Shown in pieces: positions 38,689 to 47,657 of a stretch of DNA of 64,000 nt (position 1 is the stretch's first letter; each line of letters opens with the position of its first letter). The translations under genes and the position numbers were made by a program. The notes under the pieces are model-generated. The model worked only from the letters and a program-made list of their open reading frames with translations. It did not search any database and had not been told where the DNA came from. The DNA is from Pseudoalteromonas sp. MMG010. Lineage in GTDB: Bacteria > Pseudomonadota > Gammaproteobacteria > Enterobacterales > Alteromonadaceae. The stretch is from the NCBI RefSeq assembly GCF_018100905.1, contig NZ_JAGJEG010000010.1:1-64000 (forward strand), in the 5' to 3' direction.

Positions 38689-38967
38689 TTACGAGCGGCT
38701 TGTTACTTCAAGTAAGTGGTAACCAAACTGGGTTTGTACAGGGCCTTGTACTTCGTTAAGAGGAGCTGAAAAAACAACTTTATCGAATTCAGGCACCATC
38801 ATACCAGGACCAAACTCACCAAGCGCACCGCCATCTTGTCCAGACGGGCAGTTTGAGTGTACTTTTGCAAGTTCTGCAAAATCTTCACCTTGCTCAATTT
38901 TTGTTTTAAGGTCTAAACATTGCGCTTCACTTTCTACTAATATGTGTCTTGCACTTGCCACTGTCAT
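38689..38967 (-). CDS. ppiC: Parvulin-type peptidyl-prolyl isomerase PpiC
   Basis: A 92-residue single-domain parvulin, the same length as E. coli PpiC and without signal peptide. The rotamase signature is complete: ARHILVE, FAELAKVHSNCPSG, GGALGEFGPGMMVPEF and VQTQFGYHLLEV. It catalyses cis-trans isomerisation of Xaa-Pro bonds in the cytoplasm. It is a single gene with its own terminator. Confidence 0.94.
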   Translation of the reverse strand: MTVASARHILVESEAQCLDLKTKIEQGEDFAELAKVHSNCPSGQDGGALGEFGPGMMVPEFDKVVFSAPLNEVQGPVQTQFGYHLLEVTSRS

Positions 38968-39168
38968 AATATTTTCCGTTTATTGGTGATGTTTTTTTAA
39001 ACAATTAGAGAGGTTATTCTAGTAACTTTACTTGCTCAGTGCCAGTAATAAATTTAGCAGGTTTAGTTTTTTATTTAATTACATTTTTATGATTTAAATA
39101 TTAACCATTTTAAAGCGAAGATCGATAAGCTAATATGATGATACTGAATTAATTTTTTAATAGTTATT

Positions 39169-39654
39169 ATGACAATTCGTTTAGCAAATATTGAAGATTT
39201 ACCAGCGATTGTAGCCATTTATAATGAAACGGTTGCAGGCAGAATGGTCACGGCAGATACCGAAGAGGTCAGCGTAGAACAAAAACTAGCATGGTTTAAT
39301 GGCCATAATACAAAGCGACCTATTTATGTTTACTGCGAAAACAATAAAGTGCTTGCTTGGCTTAGCTACAAGTCTTTTTACGGACGCCCTGCTTACGATG
39401 GTACAGTAGAAATAAGCATTTATATTACTGCCCATGCGCAAGGTAAAGGCTTGGGTAAACGCTTGATGACGTTTGCACAAGAGCAAGCCACATTACTCGA
39501 CATAAAAGTACTGCTTGGGTTTATATTTAGCCACAATATACCGAGTGTTAAGCTATTTGAACATTTTGATTTTAGTCTATGGGGTGAACTACCTAATGTG
39601 GCTATTATGGACGATGCTTCCTATAGTTTAAGTATTTTTGGTAAGCACTTATAA
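39169..39654 (+). CDS. GNAT N-acetyltransferase (phosphinothricin acetyltransferase-like)
   Basis: A 161-residue GNAT acetyltransferase. The beginning IRLANIEDLPAIVAIYNETV and the acetyl-CoA loop AQGKGLGKRL (about 87-96) place it near the PAT/MddA group, which acetylates phosphinothricin, methionine sulfone or similar amino-acid analogues. Its true substrate is unknown. It converges with queG, with only six bases between the two stop codons and no visible separate terminator. Confidence 0.86.
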   Translation: MTIRLANIEDLPAIVAIYNETVAGRMVTADTEEVSVEQKLAWFNGHNTKRPIYVYCENNKVLAWLSYKSFYGRPAYDGTVEISIYITAHAQGKGLGKRLMTFAQEQATLLDIKVLLGFIFSHNIPSVKLFEHFDFSLWGELPNVAIMDDASYSLSIFGKHL

Positions 39655-39660
39655 TCGCTT

Positions 39661-40794
39661 TTAGGCATCTCTGGGCAACCCTTTTTCAACAATGCGGATA
39701 AGCCGTGCTGTTTTTCTTAGTTGTTTGGGTTGTTTATTGTATTGCTGTGTTAAAGCCCATTGAATATGCTCTGCGACTAATTCATCAGCATCTGCAAGGC
39801 GCGCTTGCAAGGTGCTGATTATTGCCGGAGAAAATGTCGCATTCCCTAAGCCTACGGCTAAATTTCGTAGCCAGCGTTGATGCCCTATACGACGAATTGG
39901 GCTGCCTTCAGTGTGTTTTAAAAACGTGGCTTCATCCCATTGAAATAACTCAACTAAGTCTTTATTTTTTAATTGTGTACGAGGGTGAAAGTCTTGCTCA
40001 TCGGTGATCTGTCCATACCGATTCCATGGGCACACTAATTGGCAATCATCACAGCCGTATACTCTGTTACCCATTAGTGAGCGATACTCAATTGGAATTG
40101 GGCCTTGGTGTTCTATCGTTAAATACGAAATACATTTACGCGCATCAACCACATACGGTTCAACAATGGCACCTGTAGGGCACAAAGTAATACATGCCAC
40201 ACATTTCCCACAGCCTTCAAACGTATTGGGTTGATCGACTGGCAGTGGAATATCAACAAAGACTTCACCTAAGAAAAACCAAGAGCCGGCTTCTTTATTA
40301 ATTATTAAACTGTGTTTACCTTGCCAACCTAATCCTGCTTTTTCGGCTAGCTGGCGTTCAAGTACAGGCGCAGAATCAACAAACGGGCGAAACCCTAAAT
40401 CTTCAACGTGTTCTGCAATTTTTTGTCCCAGTTTTTTTAACCGATTACGCATTAACTTGTGGTAGTCGCGACCTAATGCATATCGACTGATATATGCCTT
40501 TTCGGTTTGCTTTAAATTTTTTGCAAACTGCGCATCGGGAGGAAGGTAGTTCATTTTAACGCTAATGACCCTTTGCGTACCGGGGACAAGTTCATCTGGA
40601 CGCGCACGCTTCATACCATGCGCAGCCATGTAATCCATTGAGCCATGGTACCCGGCATCAAGCCAACGCTTTAATTGCTTTTCGTGTTTTGAGAGATCAA
40701 TATCGGTGATCCCCACTTCACTAAAGCCAAGCTCTATGCCCCATTGCTTAATTTGTTCAGCAAGTTGTTGATAATTAGGTGTTGATATACTCAC
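39661..40794 (-). CDS. queG: Epoxyqueuosine reductase QueG
   Basis: A 377-residue cobalamin-dependent iron-sulfur protein that reduces epoxyqueuosine to queuosine in tRNA wobble positions. Two [4Fe-4S] motifs are visible: CGKCVACITLCPTGA and CDDCQLVCPWN. The N-terminal cobalamin-binding region and a C-terminal HEAT-like extension (about 300-377) match the family. In E. coli queG neighbours tsaE/amiB; here it stands alone between GNAT and the FAH-family gene. Confidence 0.95.
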   Translation of the reverse strand: MSISTPNYQQLAEQIKQWGIELGFSEVGITDIDLSKHEKQLKRWLDAGYHGSMDYMAAHGMKRARPDELVPGTQRVISVKMNYLPPDAQFAKNLKQTEKAYISRYALGRDYHKLMRNRLKKLGQKIAEHVEDLGFRPFVDSAPVLERQLAEKAGLGWQGKHSLIINKEAGSWFFLGEVFVDIPLPVDQPNTFEGCGKCVACITLCPTGAIVEPYVVDARKCISYLTIEHQGPIPIEYRSLMGNRVYGCDDCQLVCPWNRYGQITDEQDFHPRTQLKNKDLVELFQWDEATFLKHTEGSPIRRIGHQRWLRNLAVGLGNATFSPAIISTLQARLADADELVAEHIQWALTQQYNKQPKQLRKTARLIRIVEKGLPRDA

Positions 40795-40878
40795 AATATA
40801 GTCAATTTAACGTTAAAACAGCGAGAGTTTAGCATATACTAGATTTTAAGTGTTTTATTTCAGTTTAAGGTTTATTTA

Positions 40879-41493
40879 ATGCAAACAATTAAATTTGCTG
40901 CGCAAGCAGTGACTCCCGAAAAAGTGGTGTGTGTAGGGCGAAATTATACTGCGCATATTGCCGAGCTAAATAATGAAACCCCTACTGAAATGGTGTTGTT
41001 TAATAAACCTAATAGTGCAATTAGCGACACATTATATGCAGTACATAATGACGATACTTTACACTACGAAACAGAGCTCTGTTTTGTGGTTAAAAATAAT
41101 CAATTAGCGGGCATTGGCTTAGGTTTAGATTTAACTAAGCGTGCGGTTCAAAGTCGGTTAAAGCATAGAGGCTTGCCATGGGAGCGGGCAAAAGCGTTTA
41201 ATGCGTCAGTGGTGTTTACACCATTTATCGCCATTACTCATAACATGAATACCATCACCTTTGAATTGCGTATTAATGATGTCATTACTCAGCGCGGTGA
41301 TAGTCAATTTATGTTACATCAACCACAGCAAATATTAGCCGAAATTAATACGTTTATGCAGTTACATGATCACGATGTAATTATGACAGGCACACCCGCA
41401 GGCGTTGGCGAAGTGGTAAAAGGAAATACCTATAGCGTTAGCTTATTTGCCGATAATAACTGCATATTGACTCACCATTGGCAAGCTGTGTAG
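40879..41493 (+). CDS. Fumarylacetoacetate hydrolase-family protein (YcgM-like)
   Basis: A 204-residue FAH-fold enzyme. CVGRNYTAHIAE is the N-terminal signature, HYETELCFV supplies the metal-binding Glu pair, DLTKRAVQSRLKHRGLPWERAKAF and MTGTPAGVGEV complete the family pattern. It resembles E. coli YcgM and eukaryotic FAHD1, which act as acylpyruvase/oxaloacetate decarboxylase or tautomerase. The precise reaction is not decided by sequence. Divergent from queG. Confidence 0.88.
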   Translation: MQTIKFAAQAVTPEKVVCVGRNYTAHIAELNNETPTEMVLFNKPNSAISDTLYAVHNDDTLHYETELCFVVKNNQLAGIGLGLDLTKRAVQSRLKHRGLPWERAKAFNASVVFTPFIAITHNMNTITFELRINDVITQRGDSQFMLHQPQQILAEINTFMQLHDHDVIMTGTPAGVGEVVKGNTYSVSLFADNNCILTHHWQAV

Positions 41494-41526
41494 TGGTAAT
41501 ATGCAGTGTTTAATTAGCGTTTATGT

Positions 41527-42579
41527 TTAAAAAGGAATTGGATGGGCTTTAAATATCTCATCTATCGCGGCCAATGTTTCAGCCGATAAGGTGATATCAA
41601 ATGCGTCAATATTCTCTTTTAGTTGGCTCATTTTCGTGGCACCAATAATAGTTGATGTTACACCGTCTACTTGATTACACCACGCCAGTGCAAGTTGAGC
41701 TGCAGTCATGTTATTTCCGTGTGCTAAATCAAGGTATTTTTGGGTAGCTTGTTGTGCTTGCGGTGTATCACGAAACAGTCCATTTCGCTGTGAAAAACTC
41801 CAACGTGAGCCCTCTGGGCGCGCTCCATTTAAATACTTACCCGTTAATAATCCCGCAGCTAAGGGAGACCAAGGTAAATAGGCAATATCTTCGTGAATAC
41901 ATTGCTCTATTAAATAAGGCCAGTCTTTAGCGTGTACTAAACTAAATTCGTTTTGAATAGCAACCATACGCGGTAAGTTATGCTCTTTTGCTAAACTTAT
42001 ATATTGGCTGATACCCCAAGGTGTATCGTCTGATAGGCCACAGTGTTTAATTTTTCCTGCTTTTACACAGTCGTTTAAGCCTTCTAAAATATCGAGCATA
42101 CCAGCGATATGCTCGTTGGTGTTGGTATCGCTAAAACGTAATTTCCCCGGCCAATGCTTAGCAAAATGAGGAGTAGAGCGATTAGGCCAATGCAATTGGT
42201 ATAAATCAATATAATCGGTTTGTAAGCGTTTTAAAGAATCATCAACCGCGTTGATAACCGCTTGACGATTAAGATCACCACCGTTACGTACCCAAGGCAT
42301 GCCATTACCAGCTACTTTTGTGGCTAAAATAATATCTTGGCGTTTTTGCTTATTTCGGCTAACCCAATCGCCAATAATTTGCTCTGTTTTACCATAGGTG
42401 TCGGGCGATGGAGGTACAGCATACATTTCGGCTGTATCCATAAAGTTAACGCCTTTATCTAATGCATAGGCAATTTGCTCATCGGCATCACTTTGAGTAT
42501 TTTGTAAGCCCCAAGTCATCGTGCCTAGGCATACACGAGACACCTTTACTGCACTGCTGCCTAATAAATTATATTGCAT
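41527..42579 (-). CDS. tas: Aldo/keto reductase, Tas-like
   Basis: A 350-residue NADP(H)-dependent aldo/keto reductase. The catalytic tetrad region is visible (FMDTAEMY with Asp and Tyr, ATKV with Lys, DLYQLHWPNRS with His), and the sequence with its insertion PPSPDTYGKTEQIIGDW is typical of E. coli Tas. Tas was found as a suppressor of tyrosine auxotrophy; its natural substrate is uncertain. It is 14 bases downstream of the thioesterase gene and probably co-transcribed. Confidence 0.9.
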   Translation of the reverse strand: MQYNLLGSSAVKVSRVCLGTMTWGLQNTQSDADEQIAYALDKGVNFMDTAEMYAVPPSPDTYGKTEQIIGDWVSRNKQKRQDIILATKVAGNGMPWVRNGGDLNRQAVINAVDDSLKRLQTDYIDLYQLHWPNRSTPHFAKHWPGKLRFSDTNTNEHIAGMLDILEGLNDCVKAGKIKHCGLSDDTPWGISQYISLAKEHNLPRMVAIQNEFSLVHAKDWPYLIEQCIHEDIAYLPWSPLAAGLLTGKYLNGARPEGSRWSFSQRNGLFRDTPQAQQATQKYLDLAHGNNMTAAQLALAWCNQVDGVTSTIIGATKMSQLKENIDAFDITLSAETLAAIDEIFKAHPIPF

Positions 42580-42593
42580 GAAAATTCCTTAAC

Positions 42594-43022
42594 TTAATCA
42601 CAAGCGTGTTGTTGCAAAGCTGATAATAATGGTTCAGTGATGGTTGTTTTTGTAGCGGTTTTAAAATCAAACATAACCACAGTAGAGTGCCCAGTCGTGG
42701 TGATAGCTTGCTGCGCATGGCTAAAAACTTGATATTGCATAGTAAACCTATCGGACTTGATATCACTAATAGCGACACTGACGGTGAGTGTATCGGGAAA
42801 CGTGACCGGGCGTTTATAGCGAATGTTATTTTCGCTAATAACCGGTCCAACACCATTTGCATTAATGGTATCAAACAGGTTTATTTTAGATAAAAAATCA
42901 ATACGCGCAGTTTCAAAATAACGTAAATACACGACATTATTAACATGTTGTAGCGCGTCCATATCACCCCATGCAACAGTGATATCAGTATGAATAGGGT
43001 GCTGCTGTTTAAAAGAAAGCAT
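42594..43022 (-). CDS. Acyl-CoA thioesterase, 4HBT/YbgC-FadM family
   Basis: A 142-residue hot-dog-fold thioesterase. The signature VAWGDMDALQHVNNVVYLRYFETARIDF carries the catalytic Asp (about 19-22) and the conserved HVNN. Family members hydrolyse short- to long-chain acyl-CoA; the chain length preference cannot be read. It precedes tas on the minus strand and is divergent from the hydrolase gene at 43180. Confidence 0.88.
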   Translation of the reverse strand: MLSFKQQHPIHTDITVAWGDMDALQHVNNVVYLRYFETARIDFLSKINLFDTINANGVGPVISENNIRYKRPVTFPDTLTVSVAISDIKSDRFTMQYQVFSHAQQAITTTGHSTVVMFDFKTATKTTITEPLLSALQQHACD

Positions 43023-43179
43023 TATTTTAATTACCCTTAAAAATAAAGTATTTAGACTAACAATATGTATCAGTTAGCTCAAGTTTTTGATTACTTTGGA
43101 GTACGTTATACGCTGTATTTACCTTTATTGCCTTGTTAAGTACACTGAGAGGGATATTTGCAGCGACAAGGGATTTAAA

Positions 43180-44634
43180 TTGCGTTTTACTCGGTACCTA
43201 TTTTTAATATGTTTAGCATTTTATATAACATCATACGCTGTTCATGCTCAAACTCTTACCCCATTAAACGCTAAGCAATTAGCGCAGTTATCGTTTAGCC
43301 ACCCCCCTTCTTCACATTGGCAATTTAGTTACTTTAACGAGCCGGTGTTTAACTCAAACATGTTAATACTCGAAGCGGGTGACAGCCATAAACCTAAATT
43401 ATTGCTGGTACATGGTTTGGGGGCATTAGCCATGCAAGATTGGTTTGGAATTATTAACAAGTTAACACAGCAATATCATGTGATGGCTATCGATTTACCA
43501 GGCTTTGGCCATTCAGATTACCCGAAAGGGCGATACTCACCAGAAAATTATGCAGCAACGCTTGCAAGTTTAATTAAGCAAACCGATAACAAGCCCATTA
43601 CTGTTGTTGGGCACTCAATGGGAGGAGCTGTTAGTTTATATTTAGCGGGTAAATATCCCCAGTATGTAAAAAAATTGGTATTGGTAGATGCAGCCGGTAT
43701 TTTGCAAAAAACTGCATTTATAAAACCAATTACACACATTCCCAAGCCAAGTTCATTTTTACCTACGTTTTTACAAACCGCTTTTTTGAAAAATAAACTA
43801 GCCCAACTCAACGACTTTACCGCTGGCATAGTGGAAGAAACGTCTATCAACTCTTATATAACCGAAGTACTACATCAAAGCGATGGAGCTTGGCGGTTAT
43901 TAATGGGTGAAAAACCAAATATGAATGCTGCACTGAGTTTAGTGGAACAAAACTTTAGTACGGTTGTGCAAAATGTCACTATGCCTAGCGGTATTATTTG
44001 GGGTAAAAACGATGCAATCGCACCTTTACGAACAGGCCAAGTACTTAATCATGTGTTAGTAAACAGCGAACTGATTGTGTTAGCTAATAGCGGGCACGTG
44101 CCAATGAAAGATAACACCGAAAAGTTTATGGATAGCTTGTTTAGTGTATTAAATAACACGGCAATTCAGGACAAAAGCGCGCAGCCTTTTTCACAATTAA
44201 TAAACGAAACCTTATACTGTGAAGATAAGCACACGCGGTATTTTTCAGGCCATTACGATCGCGTTGTTATTAAAAATTGCAGTAACGTAACGATAGAGGA
44301 TTTATCTGCCCATTCTATTGTTATTACAGACTCTTTAGTAAAAATGAGTAATGTAGTGATTAAAAGTAACGATGTTGCTCTTCATGTTGAAAATGCCGTC
44401 GTACAAATTACTAATTCGACCGTTACTGCAAAATATGGCGTAGATGTGATTAATAGCCGTTTTGATGCAGCGGGAATGAAAATAAACGCGAGTCAATATG
44501 GGTTAAAAGCGCAGGGGGAAAATAATATTATTTTTTCATTAAGTGAACTGCATAGCCCTATTTATAGTGGCGTTGTTCATGGTGCTTTTGAACCTGGAAC
44601 GGGTTTGTTCGACACTGTAATGCTAAGTCACTAA
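43180..44634 (+). CDS. Exported alpha/beta hydrolase with C-terminal beta-helix-like domain
   Basis: A 484-residue protein when read from TTG at 43180, which follows AAGGG at proper distance and yields a clean signal peptide (to AVHAQ, about residue 24); an upstream ATG would instead give an unlikely leader. Residues about 65-320 are an alpha/beta hydrolase: oxyanion loop HGLGA, nucleophile Ser146 in GHSMGG, probable Asp278 and His306 of the triad. From about 345 to the end lies a region of short strands with repeating V/I-x-N-S/C pattern (VVIKNCSNVTIEDLS, VVIKSNDVALHVENA), typical of a right-handed parallel beta helix. That fusion is unusual. Substrate unknown; context suggests envelope or glycan ester/amide cleavage. 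Confidence 0.8.
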   Translation: MRFTRYLFLICLAFYITSYAVHAQTLTPLNAKQLAQLSFSHPPSSHWQFSYFNEPVFNSNMLILEAGDSHKPKLLLVHGLGALAMQDWFGIINKLTQQYHVMAIDLPGFGHSDYPKGRYSPENYAATLASLIKQTDNKPITVVGHSMGGAVSLYLAGKYPQYVKKLVLVDAAGILQKTAFIKPITHIPKPSSFLPTFLQTAFLKNKLAQLNDFTAGIVEETSINSYITEVLHQSDGAWRLLMGEKPNMNAALSLVEQNFSTVVQNVTMPSGIIWGKNDAIAPLRTGQVLNHVLVNSELIVLANSGHVPMKDNTEKFMDSLFSVLNNTAIQDKSAQPFSQLINETLYCEDKHTRYFSGHYDRVVIKNCSNVTIEDLSAHSIVITDSLVKMSNVVIKSNDVALHVENAVVQITNSTVTAKYGVDVINSRFDAAGMKINASQYGLKAQGENNIIFSLSELHSPIYSGVVHGAFEPGTGLFDTVMLSH

Positions 44635-44686
44635 TTAATAACTGATTGACTGCACTTTTAAAACAGTGCGGTGGAAGGAATAACGA

Positions 44687-45850
44687 ATGTATAAAGTAAT
44701 ACTTTATTGGCTAGCATTAATAATTAGCGTGTTGTTTATCACCAATGTGCACGCTCAGTTACCAATAATGGGTGCACAGCAATATCCCCTTTATTTACCG
44801 CAATTAAAAAATAAGCGGGTTGGGCTGGTGGTTAATCAAACATCACGCGTTAATAATATGCATTTAGTTGATGCTTTACTGGCAAAAGGAATTAATGTTG
44901 CAACCATATTTGCACCAGAGCATGGTTTTAGAGGCGATCATGATGCTGGGGCTATTGTCAGTAATGCGATTGATGATAAAACGGGTATTCCGCTTGTTTC
45001 AATTTATGGAAAAAATAAAAAGCCAAGTCCCGATGTGCTTAACAAGCTTGATATCATTATTTTTGATATTCAAGATGTAGGGGTGCGTTTTTACACATAT
45101 ATAAGTTCTATGCATTATATGATGGAAGGGGCCGCTGAGCAGGGTATTGAGTTTATGGTACTTGATAGACCCAACCCAAATATAGCTTATGTAGATGGCC
45201 CAATATTAGAGCCAGACTTTAAATCGTTTGTTGGCATGCATCCAATACCTGTGCTGCATGGAATGACCGTCGGTGAGCTTGCGTTTATGATTAAAGGTGA
45301 AAAGTGGATAAACCAAGCCTTTGATTTAAAACTAACGGTGATCCCTGTCGCTCACTATACCCGCCGTAGTCGTTATAGTTTACCTGTAAAGCCAAGCCCT
45401 AATTTACCCAACGATCAAGCAATTGCACTTTACCCTTCGCTTTGTTTTTTTGAGGCAACCCCGGTGAGCATTGGTCGTGGTACCGATTTCGCGTTTCAAG
45501 TTATTGGTTTTTCACCACAAAAATTGGGTGATTTTAGTTTTTCGGTACGTAGTATAAAGGGGGCGGCTGCTAATCCAAAGTTTAAAGACCAAACTGTTTA
45601 TGGTCTTGATTTACGCCATTCATTAAGTGGCGGCTTAAATTTAAGTTATTTTATTAATGCGTATAAACAGTTATCTAAGCAAAACGTTAACTTTTTTCAG
45701 CGAGCTAACTTTATGGATAAACTAGCAGGAACCGATAAACTTCGCTTAGCGATTATGGCTGGGCAAAACGAGGTTCAAATTAAACAAAGTTGGCAAGCGG
45801 GATTGAATCAATTTAAACACCAGCGCACTCCTTACTTACTGTATCAATAA
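44687..45850 (+). CDS. namZ: Exo-beta-N-acetylmuramidase NamZ (DUF1343, GH171)
   Basis: A 387-residue exported DUF1343 protein. The signal peptide ends near VHA (about 23). The family core is clear: RVGLVVNQTSRV, the strongly conserved FAPEHGFRGDHDAG, DIQDVGVRFYTYISSM, LDRPNPN, and VSIGRGTDFAFQ. The Bacillus NamZ member removes MurNAc from the non-reducing end of peptidoglycan fragments. The export signal puts this one in the periplasm or outside. It is followed after nine bases by a beta-lactamase-fold lipoprotein, just as namZ and amiE cluster in Bacillus. Confidence 0.88.
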   Translation: MYKVILYWLALIISVLFITNVHAQLPIMGAQQYPLYLPQLKNKRVGLVVNQTSRVNNMHLVDALLAKGINVATIFAPEHGFRGDHDAGAIVSNAIDDKTGIPLVSIYGKNKKPSPDVLNKLDIIIFDIQDVGVRFYTYISSMHYMMEGAAEQGIEFMVLDRPNPNIAYVDGPILEPDFKSFVGMHPIPVLHGMTVGELAFMIKGEKWINQAFDLKLTVIPVAHYTRRSRYSLPVKPSPNLPNDQAIALYPSLCFFEATPVSIGRGTDFAFQVIGFSPQKLGDFSFSVRSIKGAAANPKFKDQTVYGLDLRHSLSGGLNLSYFINAYKQLSKQNVNFFQRANFMDKLAGTDKLRLAIMAGQNEVQIKQSWQAGLNQFKHQRTPYLLYQ

Positions 45851-45859
45851 GGATAGAAG

Positions 45860-47479
45860 GTGAAAAAATCGATTTTAATACTTATTGTTGTTGGTTTATG
45901 TAGTGTCGTGTTTGGTTGTAGCAGCGATAACACGAGTCACTTAATTGAGCTTTCGAAGCGAGAGGATACGCAAGCACAGGTTATTGTTAATATTCCACAA
46001 CGACACCCAAGTGATCGACAATATATAAATAACCGTGGTAGCTTTTATGGTTATTCTCAGCGTGGACAGGTAATAATAGATAATAAAAATGCGAACAGCG
46101 CCGATATTTTTATTAATGGTAAAAAGTTACAGTTTAACCAGGTATTAAAACCAAATCAGGTTTATCAATATGATATTTCAACGCTAACAAAAGATGGGCG
46201 TAATAATTTCCATATAGCCCATGTCAGCCCAGTGAGTGCACAATTGTCGCTACATTTTAATTATCCTAACTTGGCACATAAGCACGATAACACAATCGAT
46301 TTTTCTAACGTTGATACGCTTATTAATAACGATATTAAGGCTGGATTTCCAGGGGCGGTACTGGCTGTAGTACATAAAGGAGAACTAATAAAATTAACGG
46401 CTTATGGTTATAGTAAAAAATATCAACAGCCAGGGGAATTATTAACACCCGCGCCAAAAATGCAAGTTGATACCTTATTTGATTTAGCTTCAAATACTAA
46501 AATATTTGCTACTAACTTAGCATTAATGAAACTTGTTACAGAGCAACGTTTAGATATTAATAAGCCGATTGCATTTTATTTACCCCAATACAAAGGCCAA
46601 GGGCGTGATTTACTCACGGTAAAAAACTTACTTACTCATACCAGTGGTTATCCTTCGGTATTTCATTTTTATAAAAAAGATAACCCATTGGGTACGTCGT
46701 TTTACTCACAAGACAGTGCGCTTACTAAACAGCTTATTTTAAATAAGTTACCGTATAAAAGTGACCACTCTGCGCATCATTACTCAGATATTAACTATGT
46801 CATGCTAGGGATGCTAATTGAGCATATTACCGGGCAATCATTAGATGATTACTTACAACAACAAATATATGGCCCACTTGGATTAACGCATACGGTTTTT
46901 AATCCGTTAAAAAATGGATTTAACGCCCAGCAATGTGCCGCCACAGAATTAAGAGGTAATACGCGAGATGGTCGCGTACAGTTTGAAAATATACGCACGG
47001 AGGTTATACAAGCCCAGGTGCATGATGAGCTTGCCTATTATTCATTAGGCGGCGTGGCAGGTCATGCAGGGTTATTTAGTAACGCTAAAGATTTAGCCGT
47101 ATTATCTCAGATGCTATTAAATAAAGGGGGGTATAACAATAAAACGATACTCTCTGAGCAAGTATTATCACAGTTTTTAACTCCTCAGGTGAGCGACGAA
47201 ACCTATGGTTTGGGTTTTCGTTTAGCAGGGACTCAACAATTAAGACGTTGGCATTTTGGCCCTTATGCAAGCCCACAGGCCTATGGCCATACAGGCTGGA
47301 CAGGCACCGCAACAGTTATTGATCCTTACTACGATTTAGCTATTATTTTACTGACTAATGCACGTCATAGTGAAATTGCGGGCAATGCAAAACAGTATCA
47401 ATTTATTGCCAAGCAATACGAAACAGCAAAGTATGGATCGGTTATCGCACTGGTCTACGAAGCACTATTAAATCATTAA
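45860..47479 (+). CDS. Beta-lactamase-fold serine hydrolase lipoprotein (AmiE/YfeW-like)
   Basis: A 539-residue lipoprotein starting at GTG behind AGGA. Lipobox VVFGC gives Cys20. A N-terminal beta-sandwich-like extension (about 40-140) precedes the penicillin-binding/beta-lactamase domain (about 150-530): Ser211-Asn-Thr-Lys214, HYSDINY as second motif and GHTGWTG as third. Relatives include E. coli YfeW (PBP4B) and Bacillus AmiE, a MurNAc-L-Ala amidase. In this setting, next to NamZ, a role in trimming peptide or sugar from peptidoglycan fragments is likely; classical antibiotic resistance is not suggested. Confidence 0.85.
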   Translation: MKKSILILIVVGLCSVVFGCSSDNTSHLIELSKREDTQAQVIVNIPQRHPSDRQYINNRGSFYGYSQRGQVIIDNKNANSADIFINGKKLQFNQVLKPNQVYQYDISTLTKDGRNNFHIAHVSPVSAQLSLHFNYPNLAHKHDNTIDFSNVDTLINNDIKAGFPGAVLAVVHKGELIKLTAYGYSKKYQQPGELLTPAPKMQVDTLFDLASNTKIFATNLALMKLVTEQRLDINKPIAFYLPQYKGQGRDLLTVKNLLTHTSGYPSVFHFYKKDNPLGTSFYSQDSALTKQLILNKLPYKSDHSAHHYSDINYVMLGMLIEHITGQSLDDYLQQQIYGPLGLTHTVFNPLKNGFNAQQCAATELRGNTRDGRVQFENIRTEVIQAQVHDELAYYSLGGVAGHAGLFSNAKDLAVLSQMLLNKGGYNNKTILSEQVLSQFLTPQVSDETYGLGFRLAGTQQLRRWHFGPYASPQAYGHTGWTGTATVIDPYYDLAIILLTNARHSEIAGNAKQYQFIAKQYETAKYGSVIALVYEALLNH

Positions 47480-47657
47480 GCTATCACATAGCTTAAATAA
47501 TCATATCTAGTGGGCTTTTTTAAAGGTGACTTGAGCATGCCAATACTTTAAGCTAAGTGGTTTATAAAACTAAACAGTTTAAGCTATTTAGGCTTAATAA
47601 ATGAGCGTAATAGCGCATATAAAGCGATACGTGTTCGCTAAAAATAAAGGTTAATTT

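Noticed and set aside
45860..47479. Beta-lactamase resistance gene
   Set aside because: Lipoprotein with extra N-terminal domain and neighbours for peptidoglycan turnover fit the AmiE/YfeW group better than AmpC.
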